NCBI RefSeq assembly: GCF_900143215.1
Contig: NZ_FRDM01000015.1
Span: 1 to 64,000 of the forward strand
Direction of reading: 5' to 3'
Source of the DNA: Geodermatophilus obscurus
GTDB taxonomy: Bacteria; Actinomycetota; Actinomycetes; Mycobacteriales; Geodermatophilaceae
DNA length: 64,000 nt
Positions 42,925 through 52,077 of the stretch are shown in pieces (the stretch's first letter is position 1; each line of letters begins with the position of its first letter). The position numbers and the translations under genes are program-made. The notes below the pieces were generated by a model that was not told the DNA's origin, ran no database searches, and was given only the letters and a program-made list of their open reading frames with translations.

Positions 42925-43614
42925 TCAGGCGGCGGCCGCCAGCGCCCTGCGCGGGGCCGCCGCCGGACACAGCCGGACGACGGGAGCGACGGGGGCCGCC
43001 GGCCGCCGGGTGCGCAGGACCACGCAGGTGGCGACGGCGCAGACCAGGCCGAAGCCGGCCGACAGCCAGACCGTCGGCTGGTCGAGCAGCCAGCCGTAGG
43101 CGGTCCAGGAGGCGCAGGAGCCGGTGCCGAGGTACCAGCGCGCCGGGGACATGCCGGACAGGTCCTGGCTGCGGTCGAGGAGGATGCCCACCAGCTGGGG
43201 CAGCGCGGCGACGATGCCGACGACGGTGGCGACCGCGGCGAGCGCGGATGCGACCGGCGCCGCGTCCGCACCGAGGAGGACGGCGGCGACGCTGCCCGCG
43301 ACGAGCGCGGCGAGGGCCGCGGCTCCGGCCGCGGTGCGCACCAGGACCCGCACCGAGCGCGCGTGCGGCCGGGTGAGGAGCAGGGCGGCGAGGACGGCGG
43401 TGTTGCCGGCGCCGACGACGGCGTGGGTCGCGATCTGCGGGGCGTCGCCGACGAGGAGGCCGAAGGTCAGCCAGCACAGGTTGAGGCCGACAGCGAGCCA
43501 GCCGGCCGTCGGGGAGAGACCGAGGGTGCGGCCGTGCCGGCAGGAGAGCCAGACCTGGGGCCAGACGACGGTGATGCTGAGGGCGGCCGCGAGGGAGCCG
43601 AGGGCGGCGATCAT
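42925..43614 (-). CDS. PQ-loop (SWEET/MtN3-like) membrane protein
   Basis: 229 aa, about seven membrane segments. Two PQ-loop repeats are visible: ITVVWPQVWLSCRHGRTLGL near the start and VAALPQLVGILLDRSQDLSG near 155, each with the PQ pair in a helix. Such proteins move sugars or amino acids across membranes. ATG 43614 lacks an RBS; an in-frame ATG at 43746, with GAGGG five nt upstream, would add 44 residues without resemblance to the family. Confidence 0.82.
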   Translation of the reverse strand: MIAALGSLAAALSITVVWPQVWLSCRHGRTLGLSPTAGWLAVGLNLCWLTFGLLVGDAPQIATHAVVGAGNTAVLAALLLTRPHARSVRVLVRTAAGAAALAALVAGSVAAVLLGADAAPVASALAAVATVVGIVAALPQLVGILLDRSQDLSGMSPARWYLGTGSCASWTAYGWLLDQPTVWLSAGFGLVCAVATCVVLRTRRPAAPVAPVVRLCPAAAPRRALAAAA

Positions 43615-43862
43615 GGTGGAGCGGGGTTCCGTTCGGGTGGGGCGGGATGGGCGCGGCCACCGGCGGGCCGAGCAGCCGCACACCGGTTCCGGGCGCTCGT
43701 CGGTGAGCGGCAGCCGGATGGCTGCAGGGATGACCGGAGAAGTCATCGGCGCCCTCGTCCCGTGACGGGAAGCGATCCGGCGTGATCGTCCTGTGACCTC
43801 GCTCATCACCGTGGCCGGGCCGCCACGCGACCCTCGGCGACGCCGCGGTGAGCCGGTGCGGG

Positions 43863-45128
43863 CTAGCCGCGGACGGCCGCGCCGGATGTCCGCGGGAGGG
43901 TGAGGGCGGCGCCGAGCCCGGCGGCCAGCACGGCCGTGGTGACGGCGAAGGCCGCCTGGTACGAGACGACGTCGGTCAGCCAGCCGGCCACGAGCGGTCC
44001 CACGATGGCGCCGAGGTCGGCCGACATCTGGAACACCGCCACCACCCGGCCGCCGCGGGCCGGGCTGACATCGGCGACCAGCGCCGCCGGCACGCTGGCG
44101 AGGAAGGAGGCGGCCAGACCGAAGAGCGCCATCGACAGCAGGAAGACCCACAGCAGGGGCGGCAGGACCAGGGCCGCCATGGAGGTCGTGGCCAGCGCGG
44201 CGCCGAGGACGAGCGCGGGACGCCGTCCCCACGTGTCGGCCAGGCGCCCCGACCGCAGCAGGCCCAGCGCCTGCGCCACCGAGCCGGCGAGCAGCCCGGC
44301 GCCGGCCCAGGCGACGGTCCGGCCCAGTTCCTCGGTGACGTACAGGGGCACCAGCGAGTTGCGGACGCCGAAGAGGACCCAGCCCACGCCGAGGTTGGCC
44401 ACCAGCGCCGTCAGGTAGACCCGGGAGCGCAGGGCCGTCCGCAGGCCGACCGGGTCGGCGGCGAGGCCGGGTCCGGTCGCCGCGGGTGCCGTCGAGCGCT
44501 GCGTCGTCACGGACGGTCGCAGCAGCACCATGGCGACCGAGCCGGCGAGCAGCAGGAAGCCGGCGTAGAGGAAGAAGGGCAGGCGCGGGGACAGCTCGGC
44601 GAGCAGCCCGCCGGCCGCCGGACCGGCGATCCCGCCGAGGATGAACCCGCCCTGCCACGTGGCCGCGGCGCGACCGCGGTGCGAGGGCGGGGCCACCCGC
44701 AGCAGCAGCGACAGCGCGGCGACGGTGAACATGGCGCTGCCCACGCCGCCGGCCGCCCGGAGGGCGAGGAACAGCGGGAAGGACGCCGCCAGACCCGCCA
44801 GGCCGGTGGTGACGGCGACGATGACGAGGCCGGCGGACAGGACGGTCCGCTCGCCGAACCGCTCGACCAGGGAACCGCCGCCGAAGGCGGAGACGAAGCG
44901 GAAGAACGCGAAGGCACTGATGGCGAGCCCGACGGCCGTCGTCCCGACGCCGAAGGACCGGGCGAACAGGGGGATGGCGGGTGCGACGATGCCGAAGCCG
45001 AGCGCGACGACGAAGGCGACGACGGCGAGGATGCCGACCTCACGGGGCAACTCCCCCTGCCCCCGCCACAGCACGTCCTGGATGCTCGCACGGCGGCCAC
45101 CCACGCCCGTCGAGGGGCCGGGACCCAC
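43863..45128 (-). CDS. MFS transporter
   Basis: 421 aa, twelve predicted membrane segments. MFS motif A-like loops GGGSLVERFGERTVLSAGL and SGRLADTWGRRPALVLG in the two halves, and GGVGSAMFTVAALSLL. It has the layout of drug/proton exporters of the DHA1 type; cargo unknown. GTG or ATG use at the start is not settled, as no RBS stands out. Confidence 0.85.
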   Translation of the reverse strand: MGPGPSTGVGGRRASIQDVLWRGQGELPREVGILAVVAFVVALGFGIVAPAIPLFARSFGVGTTAVGLAISAFAFFRFVSAFGGGSLVERFGERTVLSAGLVIVAVTTGLAGLAASFPLFLALRAAGGVGSAMFTVAALSLLLRVAPPSHRGRAAATWQGGFILGGIAGPAAGGLLAELSPRLPFFLYAGFLLLAGSVAMVLLRPSVTTQRSTAPAATGPGLAADPVGLRTALRSRVYLTALVANLGVGWVLFGVRNSLVPLYVTEELGRTVAWAGAGLLAGSVAQALGLLRSGRLADTWGRRPALVLGAALATTSMAALVLPPLLWVFLLSMALFGLAASFLASVPAALVADVSPARGGRVVAVFQMSADLGAIVGPLVAGWLTDVVSYQAAFAVTTAVLAAGLGAALTLPRTSGAAVRG

Positions 45129-45224
45129 GGCGGAGCAGAGGTGCCGCCTGCTGCAGCCGTCGTCACGGCCCAGACCGTCGACCGGCGGGACACCGACCGG
45201 CTCGCATGAACCCAGGCCGGGCGA

Positions 45225-45983
45225 TCAGACCCGCCCGGCGAGGTAGTCGCGGCGCCGGTCCGCGGGTAGCCGTTCGATCGCGTACCGGAGCATCGTGCGC
45301 GGCATCCGCCGGTAGCGCGGCCCGAGGAACGCCTCCGCGCAGGCGCGGTCCCGGTTGGCGACCTCCCGCAGCATCCAGCCCACGGCCTTCTGCACCAGCT
45401 CCGCGGGGTCGGTGAGCAGCCGGTCGGCCAACCGCAGGGTCGTCTCCGGACGACCCGCCCGGACGCCGGCGAACGTGGCCATCACCGCGATCCGGCGGTC
45501 CCAGACCGACGCCGACGCGGCCAGCTCGTCGAGCAGGGCCCAGTCGTCGGCGCGGTCGCGGAGCAGCAGCCAGGGCCCGAGCAGGTACGGCGCCGAGGCG
45601 TCCACCAGGTCCCAGTTGTCCACCCGGTTCCGCCGGGCGAGGTAGAGCTCCACGATCCGGTCGCGCTCGTCGTCGTCCGCCCGTTCGAAGCGGTGCACGA
45701 GGACGAACATCGCGGTGAGCCGCTCCTCGTGCCACGGGCTCCCCAGCAGCTCCTCGACGCCGGCCGGCGTCGTCGCCGCGGCGTGCCGCCGAGCGATCCG
45801 CCGCTGCGGTGGTACCGCGATCCCCAGGAACCGGTCGCCCTCGCCGTAGCCGCCCGGCCGCGCCTGGAAGTAGCGGGCCATGCCCGCGGCCCGCTCCGGG
45901 TCGGCCAGCTGGGCCAGCTCGGTGCGGATCACCGCGGCGGCCCCGACCTCAGGCCGGGTGCGCCCGCGCGAGGTGTCGGTCAC
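45225..45983 (-). CDS. AlkD-like DNA alkylation repair protein
   Basis: 252 aa of HEAT-like helices. The family motifs are KxxGIxVPxxR-like FLGIAVPPQRRIARRH, WHEERLTAMFVLV, NRVDNWDLVDASAPYLLG with the catalytic-region Trp-Asp, and LVQKAVGWMLREVANRD. AlkD removes alkylated bases without base flipping. GTG start with GAGGAGG five nt upstream. Confidence 0.9.
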   Translation of the reverse strand: MTDTSRGRTRPEVGAAAVIRTELAQLADPERAAGMARYFQARPGGYGEGDRFLGIAVPPQRRIARRHAAATTPAGVEELLGSPWHEERLTAMFVLVHRFERADDDERDRIVELYLARRNRVDNWDLVDASAPYLLGPWLLLRDRADDWALLDELAASASVWDRRIAVMATFAGVRAGRPETTLRLADRLLTDPAELVQKAVGWMLREVANRDRACAEAFLGPRYRRMPRTMLRYAIERLPADRRRDYLAGRV

Positions 45984-46223
45984 GGCGCCTCCTCGGTGCC
46001 GGCGCAGGGCGGCGCCCTCGTGCTGGCTGAGGGTAGGGCAGCACCCGCCCGCCGATCGGCTCCGACGGCCGTGGCCCGGGACCCGGCTGCGGCGTGAGCA
46101 TGACCGCGGGCCGAGTAGACGTCCCGCCGGCCGGGTTCAGCCGCTGTCGGGGCGAGCCTCACCCGCCGCTCGCCAGGTCATGCCCGGAAGAGCACCACTC
46201 CCTCGCCGTCGCGAGCTCCAGGG

Positions 46224-46525
46224 ATGGAGGTCGCCGTGGATGAGGTCGAGGTGGCCGGCTCCGCATCGGCTACGAACGCGCGGGCACGGGCCGCCGCTGG
46301 TCCCTGCACGGGTTCGCGGGCGATGCGCGCGGCACCTGGGGTCGCCGGCTCGAAGCACTGTCCGAGGACTTCACGGTGGTGGCCTGGGACGGGCCGGGCA
46401 CCGGCCGGTCAGCCGATCCACCAGGTTGGTTCCGCCTGCCGGGCGTCGGTCATGTCAGTGCGGTCGAGGCGCCCCAGCGGTGCAACGCTGCGATCCGCGG
46501 GATTCTCGGCGGGGCCGGTCCTTGA
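46224..46525 (+). pseudogene. Alpha/beta hydrolase remnant lacking its centre
   Basis: MEVAVDEVEVAG (ATG 46224) is followed after a one-base shift by RIGYERAGTG, SLHGFAGDARGTWGRRLEAL and FTVVAWDGPGTGRSADPP, a clear alpha/beta-hydrolase N-terminus. Directly after WFRLP it continues GVGHVSAVEAPQRCNAAIRG, the typical C-terminal histidine segment of the same family. The nucleophile elbow and about 150-180 residues between are gone. It cannot encode an active hydrolase. Confidence 0.8.
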
Positions 46526-46607
46526 TCTGGGTCATGCCGCGACCGCCGCGAGCCCGCTCCAGGGTCCTCCAGGGCGTAGCGTGTGCTGCCTGCCGAGGGG
46601 AACCGCC

Positions 46608-46751
46608 ATGACTGACAAGTCACCGCACGACGCTCACTCCGCGAAGAAGTCCGGAAAGGCGATCAAGGCCAAGCGCAGCGAACGCAGGGAGAAGGAGCAG
46701 GCTGCGGCGCAGATGCAGCAGCTGATGCACCCGAGGAAGCAGAGCCGCTGA
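46608..46751 (+). CDS. Small basic conserved-type protein
   Basis: 47 aa: MTDKSPHDAHSAKKSGKAIK, then KRSERREKEQAAAQ and a short end KQSR. Strongly basic and hydrophilic. I recall similar Lys-rich small proteins in other actinobacteria, but the function is unknown. Good RBS (GAGGGG seven nt before ATG). Confidence 0.65.
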   Translation: MTDKSPHDAHSAKKSGKAIKAKRSERREKEQAAAQMQQLMHPRKQSR

Positions 46752-47420
46752 CGGCGCCGTCGGGGCCCACCGCCGCTGACGAACCAGCACCGGTGCTGGA
46801 GCCGCGAACCTGCGACGACCGGTAGCCGCATGAGCGAGCGGGCATCCTGATCGGGCCGATCGGACGTCCGACGGGACCCGGTCCAGACCGGCTGCGACAG
46901 CCGGCGCCCGTCCTGCGCATGCGGCCGTCCAGCGATGGACGCGACCGGCTGCTCACAGCCCGCGCCTGCGGTCCGCGTGACGACGGCCGACACAGGTGAC
47001 GTCCGCCAGCGACTCCACAGCCAAGGGCACCTCGCCGCCGTGCCCCGACGTCTCGGTCACGGAGCTCGTCGACGGCCGCTCCCGGCACCGCGGAGCACGG
47101 CGGCGCGGTTCGCGCAGTACCGGTGCGGGGCGGCACTGATCCCGCCCGGCGCGCTCCGCGGCCACCGACGGCCCAGCAGTTCGACCTCCCCGGGAACTCG
47201 ACGAGGACCTCCTGCCGCCACGCCACGCACTCACTGAGGGCGCCGAACGTCGACGGGCCCCACCGGAGGAACGCGACCGGCCCGGCGCCCTCGCGTAGGG
47301 CACCGGGCCGGTGACGTGCTGCCAAGCCGTGGAATGTCGACCCCGACGAACCCGTGACGCTCCGGTCCGAGATCAGGACATCCGGGTCCGGCTCAGCGGG
47401 ACATCCGCTGGCTGACTACA
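46752..47420. other. About 670 bp without a convincing gene
   Basis: Short open frames exist on both strands, but none has an RBS, recognisable motif or protein-like composition. The longest minus-strand frame includes GPVAFLRWGPSTFGALSECV, which could be a degraded gene fragment. It lies between the small basic protein and the 3' end of nrdJ. Confidence 0.5.
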
Positions 47421-50279
47421 TCAGCTGCAGCCGCTGGTGGAGCCGCAGCCCTCGCAGACGTAGCAGCTGCCGGCCGGGCGCATCTTCGTGCCGCAGGTCA
47501 TGCACAGCGGCGCGTCGGTGGCGGTGCCGGTGACCAGCTCGAGCAGCTCGGCCGAGGAGTGGGCCTCCTTGACCGGCTCCGCCTTCGGCTCCGGCTTGGC
47601 AGGCGCCTCGGTCGGGGCCGAGCTGCGCAGCGCCTCGAGGTCGACCTCCTCTTCCTCGACCACCGCAGCGGTCGACGCGGAGGAGCCGTAGCCCGACACC
47701 TGCGCGGCCCGCTCCTCGGCGCTGAAGATGCCGAGGGTGGCGCGGGTCTCCACCGGCAGGTGGTCCAGCGCCAGGCGGCGGAAGATGTAGTCCATCACCG
47801 ACTGGGCGATCCGGATGTCCGGATCGTCGGTCATGCCGGCCGGCTCGAACCGCATGTTGGTGAACTTCTGGATGTAGGTCTCCAGCGGCACACCGTGCTG
47901 CAACGCGATCGACAGCGAGATCGAGAAGGCGTCCATGACACCGGCCAGGGTGGAGCCCTGCTTGCCCAGCTTGAGGAACACCTCGCCGAGGCTGCCGTCC
48001 TCGTACATCCCGGCGGTCATGTAGCCCTCGGCGCCGGCCACGCTGAACGACGTCGTCATGCTCTGCCGCTTCTTGGGCAGCCGGCGGCGCACCGGGTGCG
48101 ACGTCGTGACGACCGGCGCGGCGGCCTCGACCTTGGGGTCGGCCTTCTTCGCCTTGGCATCCGACAGCGGCTGGCCGACCTTGCAGTTGTCGCGGTAGAT
48201 CGCCAGCGCCTTGAGACCGAGCTTCCAGCCCTGGAAGTAGATGTTCTCGACGTCCTCGACGGTCGCCGTCTCGGGCATGTTCACCGTCTTGCTGATCGCG
48301 CCGGAGATGAACGGCTGCACCGCGGCCATCATCCGGACGTGGCCCATCGGGGAGATGGCCCGCTCGCCCATCGCGCAGTCGAAGACCTCGTAGTGCTCCG
48401 GGCGCAGGCTCGGAGCATCGACGACGTGGCCGTGCTCGGCGATGAACTCGACGATCGCCTCGATCTGCTCGTCCTGGTAGCCCAGGCTGCGCAACGCCCG
48501 CGGGACCGTCTGGTTGACGATCTGCATGGAGCCGCCGCCGACCAGCTTCTTGTACTTGACCAGCGAGAAGTCCGGCTCGATGCCGGTCGTGTCGCAGTCC
48601 ATCATGAAGCCGATCGTGCCGGTGGGGGCGAGCACCGAGGCCTGCGCGTTCCGCCAGCCGAAGTCGGCGCCGAGCTCCAGGCACTCCTGCCACTGGGCGG
48701 TCGCGGCCCTGAGCACGTCGGCGTCATCGGCGCCGACCGGGCGGATGGCGTCGTTGGCTGCGGCGTGCTTGCGCATGACCCGGGCGTGGGCGTCGGCGTT
48801 GCGGGCGAAGCCCTCGTAGGCGCCCACGATGCCGGCCAGCTCCGCCGAGCGGCGGTAGGCGGTGCCGGTCATCAGCGAGGTGATCGCCGCGGCGAGGGTC
48901 TGGCCGCCGCGCGAGTCGTACGCGTGGCCGGTGGCCATGAGCAGGGCGCCGAGGTTGGCGTAGCCGATGCCCAGCTGCCGGTAGGCCCGGGTGGTCTCAC
49001 CGATCGGGTCGGTCGGGAAGTCCGCGAAGCAGATCGAGATGTCCATCGCGGTGATGACCAGCTCGACGGACTTGACGAAGTTGCGGCTGTCGAACGTGCC
49101 GTCGTCCTTGAGGAACTTCATGAGGTTCAGCGACGCCAGGTTGCACGAGCTGTTGTCCAGGCTCATGTACTCCGAGCAGGGGTTGGACGCGTTGATCCGC
49201 CCGGTCTCGGGGTTGGTGTGCCAGTCGTTGATCGTGTCGTCGTACTGGATGCCCGGGTCGGCGCACTCCCAGGCGGCCTGGGTGACCTTGCGGAACAGCT
49301 CCTTGGCGTCGACGGTCTCGATCACCGAGCCGTCCATGCGGCCGCGCAGCCCGAAGTCCGTGCCGTCCTCCACCGCGCGCATGAACTCGTCGGAGACCCG
49401 GACGGAGTTGTTTGCGTTCTGGTACTGGACGCTCGTGATGTCCTTGCCGCCGAGGTCCATGTCGTACCCGGCGTCGCGCAGCGCGCGGATCTTGTCCTCC
49501 TCGCGCGCCTTGGTCTCGATGAACTCCTCGATGTCGGGGTGGTCGATGTCGAGGACGACCATCTTGGCCGCGCGGCGGGTGGCCCCACCGGACTTGATGG
49601 TGCCGGCGGAGGCGTCGGCGCCGCGCATGAAGCTGACCGGGCCGGAGGCGGTGCCGCCGGAGGAGAGCAGCTCCTTGGAAGAGCGGATTCGGGAGAGGTT
49701 CAGGCCGGCGCCGGAGCCGCCCTTGAAGATGAGCCCCTCCTCCCGGTACCAGTTGAGGATCGAGTCCATCGTGTCGTCGACGGCGAGGATGAAGCAGGCG
49801 CTGACCTGCTGGGGCGCGCTGGTGCCGACGTTGAACCACACGGGGCTGTTGAAGCTGAAGTACTGGTGCAGCAGCATCCAGGTCAGCTCGTGCTCGAAGA
49901 CCTCGGCGTCGCCCTCGGAGGCGAAGTAGCCGTGCTCCCGGCCGGCCGCGCCGTAGGTCAGCACGACCCGGTCGATGAGCTGGCGCAGGCTGGTCTCGCG
50001 CTGCGGGGTGCCGACGGCGCCGCGGAAGTACTTCGTGGTGACGATGTTGGTCGCGTTGATGCTCCACTCGGCGGGGAACTCCACGCCGCGCTGCTCGAAG
50101 TTGATCGAGCCGTCCCGCCAGTTCGTCATGACGACGTCCCGACGCTCCCAGGTCACCTCGTCGTACGGGTGCACCCCGGCGGTGGTGAAGACACGCTTGA
50201 CCTTCAGGCCCTTCCCCCTGGTCGGCGCCTTGGCGGCGCGACGCGTACGACCCGACAAGCGATCCTCGGTCTCGGTCAC
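47421..50279 (-). CDS. nrdJ: Adenosylcobalamin-dependent (class II) ribonucleoside-diphosphate reductase
   Basis: 952 aa, normal for actinobacterial NrdJ. The 10-stranded barrel shows SFNSPVWFNVG, GSGAGLNLSRIRSS, NPCSEYMSLDNSSCNLASLN with the active-site NxCxE, and APTGTIGFMMDCDTTGIEPD. After an acidic linker a C-terminal zinc ribbon follows (CMTCGTKMRPAGSCYVCEGC) with the redox-type end SGCS. It makes dNDPs aerobically or anaerobically with vitamin B12. GTG start with GGGAGA five nt upstream; downstream of nrdR in one operon. Confidence 0.96.
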   Translation of the reverse strand: MTETEDRLSGRTRRAAKAPTRGKGLKVKRVFTTAGVHPYDEVTWERRDVVMTNWRDGSINFEQRGVEFPAEWSINATNIVTTKYFRGAVGTPQRETSLRQLIDRVVLTYGAAGREHGYFASEGDAEVFEHELTWMLLHQYFSFNSPVWFNVGTSAPQQVSACFILAVDDTMDSILNWYREEGLIFKGGSGAGLNLSRIRSSKELLSSGGTASGPVSFMRGADASAGTIKSGGATRRAAKMVVLDIDHPDIEEFIETKAREEDKIRALRDAGYDMDLGGKDITSVQYQNANNSVRVSDEFMRAVEDGTDFGLRGRMDGSVIETVDAKELFRKVTQAAWECADPGIQYDDTINDWHTNPETGRINASNPCSEYMSLDNSSCNLASLNLMKFLKDDGTFDSRNFVKSVELVITAMDISICFADFPTDPIGETTRAYRQLGIGYANLGALLMATGHAYDSRGGQTLAAAITSLMTGTAYRRSAELAGIVGAYEGFARNADAHARVMRKHAAANDAIRPVGADDADVLRAATAQWQECLELGADFGWRNAQASVLAPTGTIGFMMDCDTTGIEPDFSLVKYKKLVGGGSMQIVNQTVPRALRSLGYQDEQIEAIVEFIAEHGHVVDAPSLRPEHYEVFDCAMGERAISPMGHVRMMAAVQPFISGAISKTVNMPETATVEDVENIYFQGWKLGLKALAIYRDNCKVGQPLSDAKAKKADPKVEAAAPVVTTSHPVRRRLPKKRQSMTTSFSVAGAEGYMTAGMYEDGSLGEVFLKLGKQGSTLAGVMDAFSISLSIALQHGVPLETYIQKFTNMRFEPAGMTDDPDIRIAQSVMDYIFRRLALDHLPVETRATLGIFSAEERAAQVSGYGSSASTAAVVEEEEVDLEALRSSAPTEAPAKPEPKAEPVKEAHSSAELLELVTGTATDAPLCMTCGTKMRPAGSCYVCEGCGSTSGCS

Positions 50280-50306
50280 GGAGCTCTCCCTGTGTCGTGG
50301 GCATGC

Positions 50307-50329
50307 GGCGGCTGGGGAAGAGAGCCGCC
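50307..50329 (-). other. Hairpin between nrdR and nrdJ
   Basis: 7-bp perfect stem GGCGGCT/AGCCGCC with a 9-nt loop in the 80-bp gap. It could lower or modulate read-through from nrdR into nrdJ; no U-tract. Confidence 0.4.
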
Positions 50330-50359
50330 TGTTGTTGTAGCGGGTGGTGCTGACAGTTC

Positions 50360-50911
50360 TCAGGTGGCGGCGGCGCTGCCGCCGGAGGCGGCCTGGCCGC
50401 GCCCCCCACCCCGCCGGCGGGCCGGCGGGTCCTGCATGCCGGGCAGCGGCGGGGTGCCGGCAGCGACGTGCCGGGCCCGCAGCTCGGTGATCTCCTTCTC
50501 GAAGTCCTCGAGCGAGGTGAACGCGCGGTAGACGCTGGCGAAGCGCAGGTACGCGACCTCGTCCAGCTCCCGCAGCGGCCGCAGGATGGCCAGCCCCACC
50601 TCGTTGCTGGGGACCTCCGCGGCACCGGTGGCCCGGATGGCGTCCTCCACCTGCTGGGCGAGCTGCTGCAGCTGGTCCTCGTCGACCGGCCGCCCCTGGC
50701 ACGCCCGGCGGACGCCGGCCACCACCTTGCTGCGGTTGAACGGCTCGCTCACGCCGCTGCGCTTGACGACGGCGAGGACGGCCTCCTCCACCGTGGTGAA
50801 GCGCCGCCCGCACGCGGGGCACGACCGGCGGCGACGGGTGGTCGCCCCCTCGTCGGCCTCGCGCGAGTCGATGACCCGGCTGTCGGGGTTGTGGCAGAAG
50901 GGGCAGCGCAC
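50360..50911 (-). CDS. nrdR: Transcriptional repressor NrdR
   Basis: 183 aa. Zinc ribbon Cys 3, Cys 6, Cys 31 and Cys 34 (RCPFC ... CPAC), [19 protein letters not shown], then the ATP-cone domain ([18 protein letters not shown] to about 140). The last 30 residues are a low-complexity Pro/Gly/Arg tail, longer than in most NrdR proteins. NrdR with dATP/ATP represses ribonucleotide reductase genes. GTG has GGGGAGAG four nt upstream. Two NrdR boxes lie about 175 bp upstream. Confidence 0.96.
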   Translation of the reverse strand: MRCPFCHNPDSRVIDSREADEGATTRRRRSCPACGRRFTTVEEAVLAVVKRSGVSEPFNRSKVVAGVRRACQGRPVDEDQLQQLAQQVEDAIRATGAAEVPSNEVGLAILRPLRELDEVAYLRFASVYRAFTSLEDFEKEITELRARHVAAGTPPLPGMQDPPARRRGGGRGQAASGGSAAAT

Positions 50912-51085
50912 GGACTCTCCCCTCCGGACACGCCCGCTGCGGGCTCCGCCCGGGTGCCGCGGGGACCGCCGGAGCGGCCGGTGCGACAGAGCCGGGAGGC
51001 CGACTGTGGACCTCCCTGGGGACATCCGGTGGACGTCGTGGGGAGGACCTGAGGATCGGCCTGTGGACGGACTTACAGCAGTGCA

Positions 51086-51132
51086 ACTACTAGATGTAGG
51101 GGAACCCTAGGCCGGGCTCTACTAGATCTGCA
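51086..51132 (-). promoter_or_regulatory. Pair of NrdR boxes upstream of nrdR-nrdJ
   Basis: CTACTAGATGTAG (51087-51099) and CTACTAGATCTG (51119-51130) repeat the same motif with starts 32 bp apart, about three helical turns, the arrangement known for NrdR boxes. This points to autoregulation of the nrdRJ operon. Confidence 0.75.
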
Positions 51133-51186
51133 AGCCGGAACCCACGGCGCGTCGTCCGCCGAGTCGACATCGTGACCACCGGCGCG

Positions 51187-51266
51187 CACTCGTCACACCC
51201 GCCCCGGCGACACGCCGCAGAAGGCACCGCAGCGGTCGCGCAGCGTGCTGGAGGGTGTGACGAGTG
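51187..51266. repeat. 80-bp element bounded by perfect 14-bp inverted repeats
   Basis: CACTCGTCACACCC (51187-51200) and GGGTGTGACGAGTG (51253-51266) are perfect complements around 52 bp of GC-rich sequence. It lies between the 3' end of a minus-strand gene and the nrdR promoter. It may be a large stem-loop (terminator or RNA) or a small mobile-element remnant; no target-site duplication is visible. Confidence 0.7.
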
Positions 51267-51296
51267 ACGGGCCGAGAGGCCCCGGAGGCGGTCGCG

Positions 51297-51938
51297 TCAG
51301 GTGCGCAGGGCCGCGTCGGGGCGCGCGAGGCGGGGACGGGACACGCGGTCGCCGAGCCGCATGGGGCGGGTGAGGCAGTCGACCTCCGTCGCACGCGGCA
51401 TGAGCACCGTCGCGTCGGCGGTCTCCGCCTGCGGCGTCCCCGCCGGCTGCGTCGGTGCGTCGGTCGCGCGGTGGCGGCCGGCCACGGCCGAGGCCCGGTG
51501 ACGGCCGGCCGACTGGCCGGCGGGGACCGCGGGCATCTCGGCGCTCACGTCACCGCCGTGACGACGGCGCCGGCGCACCGGAGCCGGCGCCGGGAGGACG
51601 CCGGCCACCCGCTGCTCACGGGCAGCAGCCTCGCTCAGCGACAGCAGCGGGCCGGCCGAGGCTCCGGGGAGCAGCTCCTCGGCGAGACCCGCGAAGGGGT
51701 CGACACCGGCGTCCGGGACCAGCGCCGGAGCGGGGCGGGTCACCGGCAGGCGGACCTGGGCGAGGTCGGTCCAGGTCTCGCGGTCGGCGCCGTCGACGGT
51801 CACCCGCACCCAGACCTCGCAGACACCACTGCCGTCGTGCCGCCAACCCAGCAGCGACCCCGGCCACCAGGCGCCCTCGAGACACACCTCGACGCTCTGC
51901 GACTGCTGGGTGAAGACGGCGGCCCGGCTGCCTGACAT
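51297..51938 (-). CDS. Hypothetical protein in the lexA-nrdR interval
   Basis: 213 aa. The N-terminal 75 residues look folded: VFTQQSQSVEVCLEGAWWPG, WRHDGSGVCEVWVRVTVDG and TWTDLAQVRLP, a beta-rich pattern. The rest is Ala/Pro/Arg-rich and probably disordered. Not recognised. ATG 51938 is chosen since the fold begins at once; an in-frame start at 51977 is possible. Confidence 0.65.
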   Translation of the reverse strand: MSGSRAAVFTQQSQSVEVCLEGAWWPGSLLGWRHDGSGVCEVWVRVTVDGADRETWTDLAQVRLPVTRPAPALVPDAGVDPFAGLAEELLPGASAGPLLSLSEAAAREQRVAGVLPAPAPVRRRRRHGGDVSAEMPAVPAGQSAGRHRASAVAGRHRATDAPTQPAGTPQAETADATVLMPRATEVDCLTRPMRLGDRVSRPRLARPDAALRT

Positions 51939-52077
51939 CGCTGACACGACTCCGACCGTAGATCCGCCGCCGGTCACAGTGCGTCAACGACTCGGCACGA
52001 CGGATTGACGAACATCAGCACCGCGTCTTGTCGCTCCTCGACCTCGGGCGTCGCTGCACGAGGCGGGAACGGACCGG

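Noticed and set aside
46663-47325. 220-aa minus-strand ORF upstream of the small basic protein
   Set aside because: No RBS, no family resemblance and biased composition; kept only as a possible degraded fragment.
50912-51120. Cobalamin riboswitch upstream of nrdR-nrdJ
   Set aside because: No B12-box-like sequence was found; NrdR boxes explain the region better.
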